A stretch of DNA of 12,992 nt from JBILVQ01 sp044370375. Lineage in GTDB: Bacteria; Bacteroidota; Bacteroidia; UBA4408. Location: NCBI GenBank assembly GCA_044370375.1, contig JBILVQ010000070.1, forward strand, positions 1 to 12,992. Direction: 5' to 3'. Every line of letters starts with the position of its first letter. Position 1 is the first letter of the stretch. The notes below the pieces were generated by a model. It saw only the letters and a program-made list of their open reading frames with translations. It made no database searches and was not told the origin of the DNA. Made by a program: the position numbers and the translations under genes. Of the stretch, positions 6,588 to 12,992 are shown piece by piece.

Positions 6588-9500
6588 TTAACCCTTTAAA
6601 GCCAAATCGTATTGAATGGCTTTTTCGTTCACCAAAAAATCTATCAGTCGATCGGTTAGTGCAATGCCTTTGCGCTTCGATTGCATATCCACAATCATCT
6701 GCTCTGTTTTTGATCCCACACAAATGCGGTAAGGAATGCTGCCCTGACTTTCATTAAACTCAACAAACAATCTGTTCACCAATTCGCCTGAAAGTAATTC
6801 TAAACTCATCTTCACAATTAACTCTTTGGCCATGGTATCTTTTAGTTCGGAAAGAAGATTCATTTTGGTGATTTTAAACTCTAATTCCTCAGATCCTTTG
6901 AACTTAATATCCCATTTGCCTTTGATGGCTACAAACAAATTATCCTGCAAAAAAGGTTTGAACTGCATGTAATCTTTCGAGAAAAAAGTAATGGGCAAAG
7001 AATCATCAAAATCTTCCAAATGAAACGTTGCCATCGGGTCACCCTTTTTGGTAGTGCGTAACTGTACATTTGAAATAATTCCGGCCACAAAAAATTCCTT
7101 ACGCTTTTCTTTTGCCTCTGGCAGCTTCACCTGCGAAATACTTCCGGTGCAAAAGTTCTTCATTTCAAACTTATAATTATCGAGCGGATGCCCGGAAATA
7201 TACATGCCAATTACCTCCTTCTCCTTCTTCAACAAATCGAGATTACCCCAAGGCGGAGCGGCAGGAATAACAGGCTCTGGCAGGCTCACCTCTTGCGTAT
7301 CACCAAAGAGCGAAACCTGGGCTGAGTTTACAGCCTCTTGTGCAGCCACTCCAAATTTAATGGCGCGCTCCAAAAATATCTCGTTGCCATCACCATGAAA
7401 ATATTGGGCACGATGCACGTTAGCAAAAGAATCGAGGGCACCGCCCAGCACCAAACTCTCTAAAGAGCGCTTGTTCACCACACGCAAATTTACCCTTCGT
7501 ACCAAATCAAAAATACCGGTAAAAGGACCGTTCTTTTCGCGCTCCTCCACCATGGCATCAACAGCAGCCTCTCCTACTCCTTTCAAGGCGCCCATGCCAA
7601 AGCGTATCTCTCCTTTTCTGTTCACCGTAAATTCACGATTGCTCTCATTGATATCGGGACCCAAAACAGGAATATTCATTTTCTGACACTCATCCATGAA
7701 GTAAGAAATATCTTCAATGGTAGAGTGATTGTTCAATACGGCCGACATGTATTCGCCCGGATAATTTGCTTTTAAATAACCCGTTTGAAAAGCCACCACC
7801 GAATAAGCAGCAGAGTGCGAACGATTAAAACCATACTCGGCAAATTTTTCCATGATAGAAAAAATTTCGTTGGCTTTATCCTCGGTGATGCCATGAATTT
7901 TTCCTGCACCTTCTACAAACTTAATGCGCTCTTTGGCCATTTTCTCCTTATCCTTCTTACCCATGGCCCTGCGCAGCAAATCTGCACCACCCAAACTATA
8001 GCCGGCAATAATTTGTGCCGTTTGCATAATCTGCTCCTGATAAACCATGATGCCATTCGAAGCCTTGAGGATAGGTTCAAGCAATTCATGCGGATACTCA
8101 ATAAGTTCTTTGCCGTGTTTTCTTCTGATAAAAGAATCAATATAATCCATCGGACCCGGACGGTACAAGGCATTCATGGCAATTAAATCCTCGATATGCG
8201 TTGGCTTCAAATCACGCAAATACTTCCGCATGCCATCCGATTCAAATTGAAAAGTCCCAACGGTATCACCGCGCTGATATAACTCCAGTGTTTTAGGATC
8301 ATCTAACGGAATCTCATCCGGATCAATCTCAATACCGTAATTTTTCTTGATCAACTTAATGGCATCACCAATGACGGTAAGGGTTTTCAAGCCCAAGAAG
8401 TCCATCTTCAACATGCCTGCATCTTCAATCACCTTGCCATCGAATTGGGTCACCCACAACGAAGAATCTTTGGCCACTGTGAGCGGAATAAAATTCATCA
8501 AATCATCGGGAGCAATAATAACACCGGCAGCGTGCACACCGGTATTGCGCACAGAACCTTCCAGAATCTCTGCTGTTTGCAAAGTTTCACCTCTTGGGGT
8601 GTTGCTATCGCGAATGCTTTTTAAATCGGCATTTTCATCATAGGCTTGGCGCAAAGTAATACCGGCTCTTTCGGGCACCATCTTTGAAAGTTCATTGGCT
8701 TCTTGCAGCGGTAAATCGAGGGCGCGAGCAACATCCTTGATAGAAGATTTAGCGGCCATGCTACCATAGGTAATGATTTGCGCTACTTTGTTTTTGCCAT
8801 ATTTATCAACAACATAATCAATCACCTTTTGGCGACCCTTATCATCAAAATCCGTATCAATATCGGGCATGCTCACCCTTTCAGGATTTAAGAATCTTTC
8901 AAAGAGCAAACTATACTTGATAGGATCAATATTGGTAATACCAATGGCAAAAGCCACTACTGAACCGGCAGCAGAGCCACGACCGGGACCCACGAGCACA
9001 CCCAAATCGCGACCGGCTTTAATGAAATCAGAAACAATCAAAAAGTAGCCGGCAAAACCCATATCGGTAATCACTTTCAACTCATGATTAATTCTTTCCT
9101 CTACCTCTGCCGTAATTTCCTTGTAGCGTTTTTTAGCGCCATCAAAAGCAATAAATCGCAGGTATTCATTGGCATCGTTAAAGCCCGGTGGCAAAGGAAA
9201 ATTAGGCAACAAAATATCACGCTTTAATTTGGGCGGCTCAATCTTGTCAACAATTTCGAGCGTATTGCTAAGAGCTTCAGGAATATCGCTGAAGAGGGCC
9301 GACATTTCCTCTTTGGTTTTCAAATAAAACTGATCGTTTGGAAAGCCAAAACGGAAACCTTTTCCATCACCAATAGGAGTACTTCTGCGGTCACCGGTAT
9401 TGATGCACAACAAAATATCGTGGGCCACCCAATCCTCCTGATTAATATAATGCGAATCGTTGGTAGCAATCACCTTAACGTTATACTTCTTCGCAAAATC

Positions 9501-10073
9501 GAGCAGCACGCGGTTCACCACATCCTGTTCGGGCAAAGAATGGCGCTGCAATTCAATGTAATAATCCTCGCCAAACAAATTCAAATACCATTGAAAAATT
9601 TTCTCGGCTTCCTCCACCCCTTTGTCGATGATGGCGCGGGGCACTTCAGCACCCAGGCAGCAGGTAGTTGCAATCAAACCCTCGTGGTATTTTTCAATCA
9701 ACTCCTTATCAATGCGGGGCCATTTAGAATAGAGTCCTTCAATATAACCGAGCGAACATAACTTAGAGAGATTGACATAACCGGCTTGGTTTTTTGCCAG
9801 CAACAATTGATGAAAGCGTTGATCGCCACTTTCCTTGGTAAAATTTTTCTTGTGCCGGTCTTCCACCACATAAAACTCGCAACCCACAATAGGTTTAACA
9901 CCTTTTTTGTTTGCTTCATTCACAAATTTAAAAACGCCAAACATATTGCCATGATCGGTAATGGCGAGGGCGGGCATCTCGTTGGCCTTCACCTTATCGA
10001 ACATACGACCTATTTCTGCGGCACCATCGAGCAAAGAAAACTGCGAGTGAACATGTAAATGCGAAAAATCCAT
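6588..10073 (-). CDS. dnaE: DNA polymerase III alpha subunit
   Basis: This is the replicative DNA polymerase, 1161 residues, close to the E. coli length of 1160. The PHP domain at the N-terminus carries HLHVHS (H5, H7, H9), ITDHGNMFG, GCEFYV and ATNDSHY. The palm contains VGPGRGSAAGS and the catalytic aspartates D404 and D406 (PDIDTDF) plus D558 (KMDFLGL), matching E. coli D401, D403 and D555. FNRSHSAAYS and a helix-hairpin-helix region (RRVNLRVVNKRSLESL) follow. The clamp-binding motif is QVSLF at 919-923, then an OB fold (VAGIISNVQLRTTKKGD) and a tail domain. I start at the ATG at 10073 (MDFSHLHVHS). A TTG at 10103 adds ten residues, but a -7 box lies inside that extension. It is a single-gene unit here, convergent with the FG-GAP operon. 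Confidence 0.97.
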   Translation of the reverse strand: MDFSHLHVHSQFSLLDGAAEIGRMFDKVKANEMPALAITDHGNMFGVFKFVNEANKKGVKPIVGCEFYVVEDRHKKNFTKESGDQRFHQLLLAKNQAGYVNLSKLCSLGYIEGLYSKWPRIDKELIEKYHEGLIATTCCLGAEVPRAIIDKGVEEAEKIFQWYLNLFGEDYYIELQRHSLPEQDVVNRVLLDFAKKYNVKVIATNDSHYINQEDWVAHDILLCINTGDRRSTPIGDGKGFRFGFPNDQFYLKTKEEMSALFSDIPEALSNTLEIVDKIEPPKLKRDILLPNFPLPPGFNDANEYLRFIAFDGAKKRYKEITAEVEERINHELKVITDMGFAGYFLIVSDFIKAGRDLGVLVGPGRGSAAGSVVAFAIGITNIDPIKYSLLFERFLNPERVSMPDIDTDFDDKGRQKVIDYVVDKYGKNKVAQIITYGSMAAKSSIKDVARALDLPLQEANELSKMVPERAGITLRQAYDENADLKSIRDSNTPRGETLQTAEILEGSVRNTGVHAAGVIIAPDDLMNFIPLTVAKDSSLWVTQFDGKVIEDAGMLKMDFLGLKTLTVIGDAIKLIKKNYGIEIDPDEIPLDDPKTLELYQRGDTVGTFQFESDGMRKYLRDLKPTHIEDLIAMNALYRPGPMDYIDSFIRRKHGKELIEYPHELLEPILKASNGIMVYQEQIMQTAQIIAGYSLGGADLLRRAMGKKDKEKMAKERIKFVEGAGKIHGITEDKANEIFSIMEKFAEYGFNRSHSAAYSVVAFQTGYLKANYPGEYMSAVLNNHSTIEDISYFMDECQKMNIPVLGPDINESNREFTVNRKGEIRFGMGALKGVGEAAVDAMVEEREKNGPFTGIFDLVRRVNLRVVNKRSLESLVLGGALDSFANVHRAQYFHGDGNEIFLERAIKFGVAAQEAVNSAQVSLFGDTQEVSLPEPVIPAAPPWGNLDLLKKEKEVIGMYISGHPLDNYKFEMKNFCTGSISQVKLPEAKEKRKEFFVAGIISNVQLRTTKKGDPMATFHLEDFDDSLPITFFSKDYMQFKPFLQDNLFVAIKGKWDIKFKGSEELEFKITKMNLLSELKDTMAKELIVKMSLELLSGELVNRLFVEFNESQGSIPYRICVGSKTEQMIVDMQSKRKGIALTDRLIDFLVNEKAIQYDLALKG

Positions 10074-10090
10074 GGTATAAAATTGGATTT

Positions 10091-10098
10091 CAAAATTA
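10091..10098 (-). promoter_or_regulatory. Candidate -7 box for dnaE
   Basis: On the minus strand TAATTTTG (10098-10091) matches TAnnTTTG exactly and lies 17 bases before the ATG at 10073, giving a leader of about 10 bases. No TTTG is seen 19-21 bases further up. It supports the ATG start because the longer TTG version would have to be transcribed through its own promoter. Confidence 0.4.
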
Positions 10099-10261
10099 CT
10101 CAAATGAGGAGGGTAAAACAGGGTTGTTTGTAAATAAAAAAATGAAATCTAAAACCCACAAAATCAAAACCTTTGCATGTGTAAAAAAAAATCGACAGAA
10201 ATCATCCCCCAAGAAAAAAAATAGGTTATTTTTAGCTAAAATCAAAAGTATTTTTTTGAGG

Positions 10262-10446
10262 GGGTTGCCCGGGTGCGGGGCTTAAAGCTAAAAATAAGCA
10301 AAGCGGTTTATGCACCCGTGCCGGGCTATCCGCTGCAACACCTTGTTGGCAGAGGTTCCTAAAGCTTGTTAGCAAAAGCAAGCAACAAACTTCTTGTGGC
10401 TCATTGCCCAACAAGGTGGTTTCCGCTGCTATCCCTAACCCATGGG
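10262..10446. repeat. GC-rich structured intergenic element
   Basis: Several stems are visible. CGGGTGC (10270-10276) pairs with GCACCCG (10312-10318), GCCCGG (10267-10272) with CCGGGC (10321-10326), and CCTTGTTGG (10341-10349) with CCAACAAGG (10408-10416). An inner GCTTG/CAAGC (10364-10368, 10379-10383) lies in the last loop. The phrase TCCGCTGC occurs twice (10329-10336 and 10422-10429), flanking the long stem. GC content is clearly above the surroundings. From memory, sequences with GGGCTATCCGCTGC and GCTGCTATCCCTAAC recur between genes in Bacteroidota genomes; I cannot verify this here. It may be a dispersed palindromic repeat or a non-coding RNA, and the strand is undecided. Confidence 0.55.
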
Positions 10447-10502
10447 AGCGCAAGTGGTGTTTGGTTCCATTCCTTTTATTCAAAAGCGGCTTCCACGAAT
10501 AA

Positions 10503-10583
10503 GAAATAAAAAAATGAAAAGAGTCGTTCCATTGCGGTCATGGAAGGACTACTTTTCATAAAGCACCATGGTTCTTTTATTTC
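10503..10583. repeat. Long imperfect hairpin
   Basis: The central arms, 10514-10532 and 10540-10559, pair over 18 of 19 positions with one bulged A (10551) and one G-G mismatch around a 7-base loop (TGCGGTC). A further perfect outer pair, GAAATAAAA (10503-10511) and TTTTATTTC (10575-10583), flanks it with a 15-base unpaired stretch on the right side. It could be a miniature inverted-repeat element or a stable RNA hairpin. No transposase or target duplication is visible. Confidence 0.6.
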
Positions 10584-10639
10584 AATGGGGATGCAAGTAA
10601 AAACACCTAAAAAAGCCACCGCAAAAGATTTAGCATCGC

Positions 10640-10745
10640 ATTAGAAGAAAATTCGCACGACAGCTATAACGATGTGAGGAGCCTTTTTTGTGGGATTGGG
10701 TGTAGACTGAAAGCTAGGCCTCGCAACGGAAAGGCTTAGCCCCCA
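10640..10745. other. Second structured intergenic block
   Basis: AGCCTTT (10680-10686) pairs with AAAGGCT (10730-10736), and GAGG/CCTC (10676-10679, 10719-10722) offers an alternative. The run GGGTGTAGACTGAAAGCTA (10698-10715) resembles part of the element at 10271-10290 (GGGTG, then about ten bases, then AAAGCTA). A minus-strand frame crosses it but looks non-coding. Function is unknown. Confidence 0.35.
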
Positions 10746-11122
10746 AATACAGTTAAAAATTAGGGTAAAGTAACATTTTTGCATGGTATAGATTGGGATG
10801 AAGGGTAATAAATACAATTCATATTTCACCACTTTACCAATCCCGGAAGGAATAGAAAAAAATAACTCCCCGACCTTGTTTTGTTTGGAGAAGTATTCGG
10901 CCCAACGGTAAAGCAAAATTGGGAAACAAAAAAAACAGGTTCTAAGCTGATTGTAAACGAATCCCAATGCATGCTTTTAGGAAATCAGGCAAAAGAATAA
11001 TTTTGGGAGGTGAAGGAATTTATAACAAGGGATTTATTGATTGTGGACTATCATTGGTTCAAGCCATTCCAACATTCCAATCTACAAATTCAACAAAATG
11101 AAAGAAATTAAGTTTCAGCACT
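10746..11122. other. Intergenic stretch without recognisable gene
   Basis: The sequence is AT-rich with scattered homopolymer runs and no credible open frame, hairpin terminator or promoter before the toxin-antitoxin promoter. A short direct repeat, CATTCCAA, is seen around 11070. I see nothing further to annotate. Confidence 0.4.
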
Positions 11123-11153
11123 TTTGCATTGTTACCAATATTTGGTAATTTTG
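11123..11153 (+). promoter_or_regulatory. Promoter of the toxin-antitoxin operon
   Basis: TTTG (11123-11126), a 19-base spacer and TAATTTTG (11146-11153) match the Bacteroidota consensus at every fixed position. The transcript would start near 11160, only about 10 bases before the antitoxin ATG at 11169, so it is nearly leaderless. Confidence 0.8.
11132..11148. promoter_or_regulatory. Palindromic operator inside the toxin-antitoxin promoter
   Basis: TTACCAA and TTGGTAA form perfect 7-base arms around a TAT centre. The palindrome fills the right half of the promoter spacer and overlaps the first three bases of the -7 box. Type II antitoxins with ribbon-helix-helix folds bind such sites as dimers, so repression by the antitoxin or the complex is the likely role (inference). 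Confidence 0.65.
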
Positions 11154-11168
11154 TAAAAAGTACCAGCA

Positions 11169-11411
11169 ATGAAAAATACCTCCATTTCTCTCGGAAGCTA
11201 CTTTGACCAGTTCGTAAGTAGGCAAGTTGCCGCAGGTCGCTACAAGAATGTTAGCGAAGTGATTCGTGCCGGCCTTCGTCTTTTAGAGGATGAAGAAAGT
11301 AAAATGTTAGCTTTAAAAACGGCTATTCATAAAGGTTTGGATAGCCCCAGGGTTGACAATTTTGATTTTGAAGAAAATTTAAAATCACTGAAGAAAAAGA
11401 AAAATGGCTAA
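11169..11411 (+). CDS. ParD-family antitoxin (ribbon-helix-helix)
   Basis: This is an 80-residue protein. The N-terminal half reads as a ParD-type ribbon-helix-helix DNA-binding domain: a strand (TSISLGSYFDQFV), helix A (RQVAAGRYKNVSEV) and helix B (IRAGLRLLEDEE). The GRYKNVSEVIRAGLRLLE segment is the family hallmark. The acidic and lysine-rich C-terminal half (residues 45-80) should be flexible and wrap the toxin. It neutralises the toxin encoded next and probably represses the operon at the palindrome in its promoter. The stop codon overlaps the toxin start by 8 bases, the usual translational coupling. Confidence 0.87.
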   Translation: MKNTSISLGSYFDQFVSRQVAAGRYKNVSEVIRAGLRLLEDEESKMLALKTAIHKGLDSPRVDNFDFEENLKSLKKKKNG

Positions 11412-11703
11412 AGTTGTTTTAAGACAAGCAGCCATTGACGACTTAAATGAAATTTGGGAATATTCGGTTGCTGAGTGGTCTGAAAAGCAAGCTGATAATT
11501 ATTACGCAAGTTTAAAATTTGCGTGTATGCAAATTGAAAAAAATCCTGAGCTTGGAAAAGAATATGAACAAATAAAAAGCAATCTATATGGCCTAAGATC
11601 TGGAAAACATATAATATTCTATCAAATTTTAAATAAACAAGAAATTGAAATTATCAGGATTTTGCATGAGCGAATGAACATACAAAACAGATTAAATGGA
11701 TAA
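11404..11703 (+). CDS. ParE/RelE-superfamily toxin
   Basis: This 99-residue protein has the ParE/RelE fold order: strand (KVVLRQAAIDDL), two helices (NEIWEYSVAEWSEKQADNYY, then a helix around LKFACMQIEKNPELG), and a sheet with LYGLRSGKHIIFYQI and IEIIRILHERM. The phrases GLRSGKHIIFY and IIRILHERM are typical of ParE-type toxins. Family members poison DNA gyrase (ParE) or cut ribosome-bound mRNA (RelE); sequence alone favours ParE through the ParD partner. It overlaps the antitoxin by 8 bases. The protein appears full length and intact. Confidence 0.87.
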   Translation: MAKVVLRQAAIDDLNEIWEYSVAEWSEKQADNYYASLKFACMQIEKNPELGKEYEQIKSNLYGLRSGKHIIFYQILNKQEIEIIRILHERMNIQNRLNG

Positions 11704-11793
11704 AAAAATCCCACGAACCTTCAGTTTACAGCTCTCGGGAATGATGGACCTCCAGAACGATTAAGTTCCTTAGGATAATAAAGAATCAAATGC

Positions 11794-11801
11794 TACTTTT
11801 G
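11794..11801 (+). promoter_or_regulatory. Candidate -7 box for the thioredoxin-like gene
   Basis: TACTTTTG matches TAnnTTTG exactly and would place the start near 11808, with a leader of about 45 bases. No TTTG is found at the proper distance upstream. It separates this gene from the toxin-antitoxin operon, whose last stop is 150 bases before the ATG. Confidence 0.35.
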
Positions 11802-11852
11802 GGTGAATTGTCCAACGCAGAGAAAGCCAGCTGTATGTTACATCCCCAATAA

Positions 11853-12785
11853 ATGAAAACTGCAATAATAGCCACCCTTTTATTTTTTTACCTAACATCA
11901 TCTGGTCAACAGCCTACTTTCGACTGTGAAAAAAATCTCGACCAAAGCCCATACTTCATAAGGCACAACATTTCAGGTCTAATCGACTCGCTGCAAATGG
12001 ATTTCGAAATTCTTAAAAATTGCGGGCAATTAGATTCCATCGACTGCGAACTATTGTTAGGACCCATGCTGGGTAACATCATGATTCATTACAAAACAAA
12101 TGACCAAAAAACAACTTATTCTTCAATCCTGAAAAGCATCAATGCTTTCAAAAAGACCGATCATTATGCTAAATCACGAGATGCCATCATTGCTTCTAAA
12201 ATACTTGAGAATAAAATTGTAACGGTCGAGGAAATTGAAAAAGACAGAGAACTTTTGATGAAAGCCGGCTTAACACCAATAGATTTAGACGTCTTAAAAA
12301 CATTTATTCAGTCAAACACCACACAAAAAATGACCTATAAAGAGGCATTTGCAAACTTTCTCTCGCCCAAACAAAAATCTTCCGCTGCACCACCTGAAGA
12401 AATTGAGTTCAGAAACCTTATTGACATTGAAAATGCGATCAAAACGGGCAAGGAAAATAACAAGAAAGTGCTATTATACTTTTCTTGTTATTCATGTGTT
12501 AATGCCAGAAAAATCGAAAACCGCATTCTAACCGACCATCAAGTAAAATCAATCTTGCTCGAAAAGTTCAATTTATTTATTGCCTATGTGGACGACAAAA
12601 GTGAAGACAAGGCTACAAATTCAACCGTTGGAAAAAAATTTTCCAAACTTCAATCTGACAATTTTAAAACGAATTCCCAGCCTTACTTTTGTATCATCTC
12701 CCCTGATGGCAAAGTGCTTTCGGAAATTGGTTATACAATTAGTATTGAAGAATTCATTGACTTTCTAAACAAAGGATTAAAATAA
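11853..12785 (+). CDS. Secreted protein with DsbD-like thioredoxin fold
   Basis: A hydrophobic signal peptide (residues 1-18, IIATLLFFYLTSSG) starts this 310-residue protein. Residues 20-185 form a helical region with no family I recognise. Residues 190-310 are a thioredoxin fold of the DsbD C-terminal type: KKVLLYFSCYSC, LTDHQVKSILLEKF, YVDDK, VGKKFSKLQ, TNSQPYF (cis-Pro) and SPDGKVL. In relatives the active site reads FTGxGCVNCRKME. Here the same frame reads FSCYSCVNARKIE, so the second cysteine is Ala218, and the extra Cys212 creates a CYSC motif (212-215) three residues upstream. It probably acts on disulfides in the periplasm, but the altered site makes activity uncertain. It has its own -7 box and ends close to the RHS remnant, which is convergent. 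Confidence 0.8.
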   Translation: MKTAIIATLLFFYLTSSGQQPTFDCEKNLDQSPYFIRHNISGLIDSLQMDFEILKNCGQLDSIDCELLLGPMLGNIMIHYKTNDQKTTYSSILKSINAFKKTDHYAKSRDAIIASKILENKIVTVEEIEKDRELLMKAGLTPIDLDVLKTFIQSNTTQKMTYKEAFANFLSPKQKSSAAPPEEIEFRNLIDIENAIKTGKENNKKVLLYFSCYSCVNARKIENRILTDHQVKSILLEKFNLFIAYVDDKSEDKATNSTVGKKFSKLQSDNFKTNSQPYFCIISPDGKVLSEIGYTISIEEFIDFLNKGLK

Positions 12786-12992
12786 ACAAGTGTTGAAACG
12801 TAAGAAATGTTTTGTGTGGCAGGAACTCCATTCACCGTTTCTTCATTGATTTCATAACCCGATGCATAAATTCTTTTGCGGCATTGGGTTCCGTTGTTTT
12901 TCCATATACCTTCGTAACGACTTTGGTCGGGACCGTAGCTGTAGGTTAATTCTATGCCGTTTTCTTCTATGCTGTTAACAGTTCTAAATGGA
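12731..12992 (-). CDS. RHS/YD-repeat protein, C-terminal fragment (runs off the window)
   Basis: One minus-strand frame stays open from the right edge to the TAA at 12733-12731. Its first part (12991 to about 12800) reads GIELTYSYGPDQSRYEGIW, RKRIYASGYEINEE and NGVPA, which is the YD-repeat style of RHS proteins (YGPD...R, then Y..GYE). The family core usually goes on with RE.HYI..GDG and a variable toxin tip; instead the text turns non-homologous (ISYVSTLVYFNP) and runs antisense into the 3' end of the thioredoxin-like gene. RHS proteins are large surface or secreted proteins that often end in toxin domains. This copy seems truncated or decayed at its C-terminus, but the upstream part lies outside the window. 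Confidence 0.7.
   Translation of the reverse strand, partial: PFRTVNSIEENGIELTYSYGPDQSRYEGIWKNNGTQCRKRIYASGYEINEETVNGVPATQNISYVSTLVYFNPLFRKSMNSSILIV

Noticed and set aside
9420..10058. Plus-strand open frames opposite dnaE
   Set aside because: They are antisense shadows of a strongly conserved polymerase gene with no independent features.
10074..10103. TTG start adding ten residues to dnaE
   Set aside because: The ATG at 10073 gives the usual MDFSHLHVHS start, and a -7 box falls inside the extension.
10232..10483. Minus-strand open frame of 83 codons
   Set aside because: It lies entirely over the stem-rich element; its composition follows the repeats and no family is recognisable.
10641..10967. 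Minus-strand open frame of 108 codons
   Set aside because: It crosses the second structured block, is rich in F, Y and I as expected of AT-rich non-coding DNA, and has no promoter or recognisable domain.
11704..11852. Small frame from 11789 (MLLLGELSNAEKASCML) as a gene
   Set aside because: It has 18 codons, no homology I recognise and overlaps the -7 box of the next gene.

Overview
The window looks like chromosomal DNA from a member of the Bacteroidota (Flavobacteriia, Chitinophagia or a related class). Four things point there: a type A C-terminal sorting domain of the type IX secretion system on a large secreted protein, promoters that fit the TTTG-N19-TAnnTTTG consensus of that phylum, almost no Shine-Dalgarno sequences, and AT-rich DNA with long A and T runs in the gaps. 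The finer taxonomic position cannot be read from the sequence.

Layout, left to right. Positions 1-304 hold no intact gene. A two-gene unit follows on the plus strand: an uncharacterised 165-residue protein overlapping a HEPN-family gene that is broken by one in-frame stop codon. Convergent to it, on the minus strand, lie trxA (thioredoxin) and a DUF58 protein, with a terminator hairpin squeezed between them whose T-run ends at the DUF58 start codon. Next, on the plus strand, is a probable operon encoding a diheme c-type cytochrome lipoprotein and a large secreted protein with seven FG-GAP blades, an ASPIC/UnbV domain, a PKD domain and a T9SS sorting tail. A strong intrinsic terminator closes it. 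The replicative polymerase gene dnaE (minus strand) takes up 6.6-10.07 kb.

From 10.1 to 11.17 kb there is about 1 kb of non-coding DNA with at least three structured blocks. The first resembles intergenic elements that recur in Bacteroidota genomes. Next comes a ParD/ParE-type toxin-antitoxin pair whose promoter is consensus and carries a palindrome in its spacer, a clear candidate for autoregulation. A secreted protein with a DsbD-like C-terminal thioredoxin fold follows; its CxxC motif is shifted by three residues from the usual place. The right edge holds the end of an RHS/YD-repeat gene on the minus strand, apparently truncated against the thioredoxin-like gene.

Housekeeping genes (trxA, dnaE) are thus interleaved with accessory material: a decayed HEPN unit, a toxin-antitoxin pair, an RHS remnant and structured intergenic elements. 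I see no CRISPR array, tRNA, rRNA or intact insertion sequence. The best leads are the shifted CxxC protein, the broken HEPN pair, the structured 1-kb spacer and the self-regulating toxin-antitoxin promoter.
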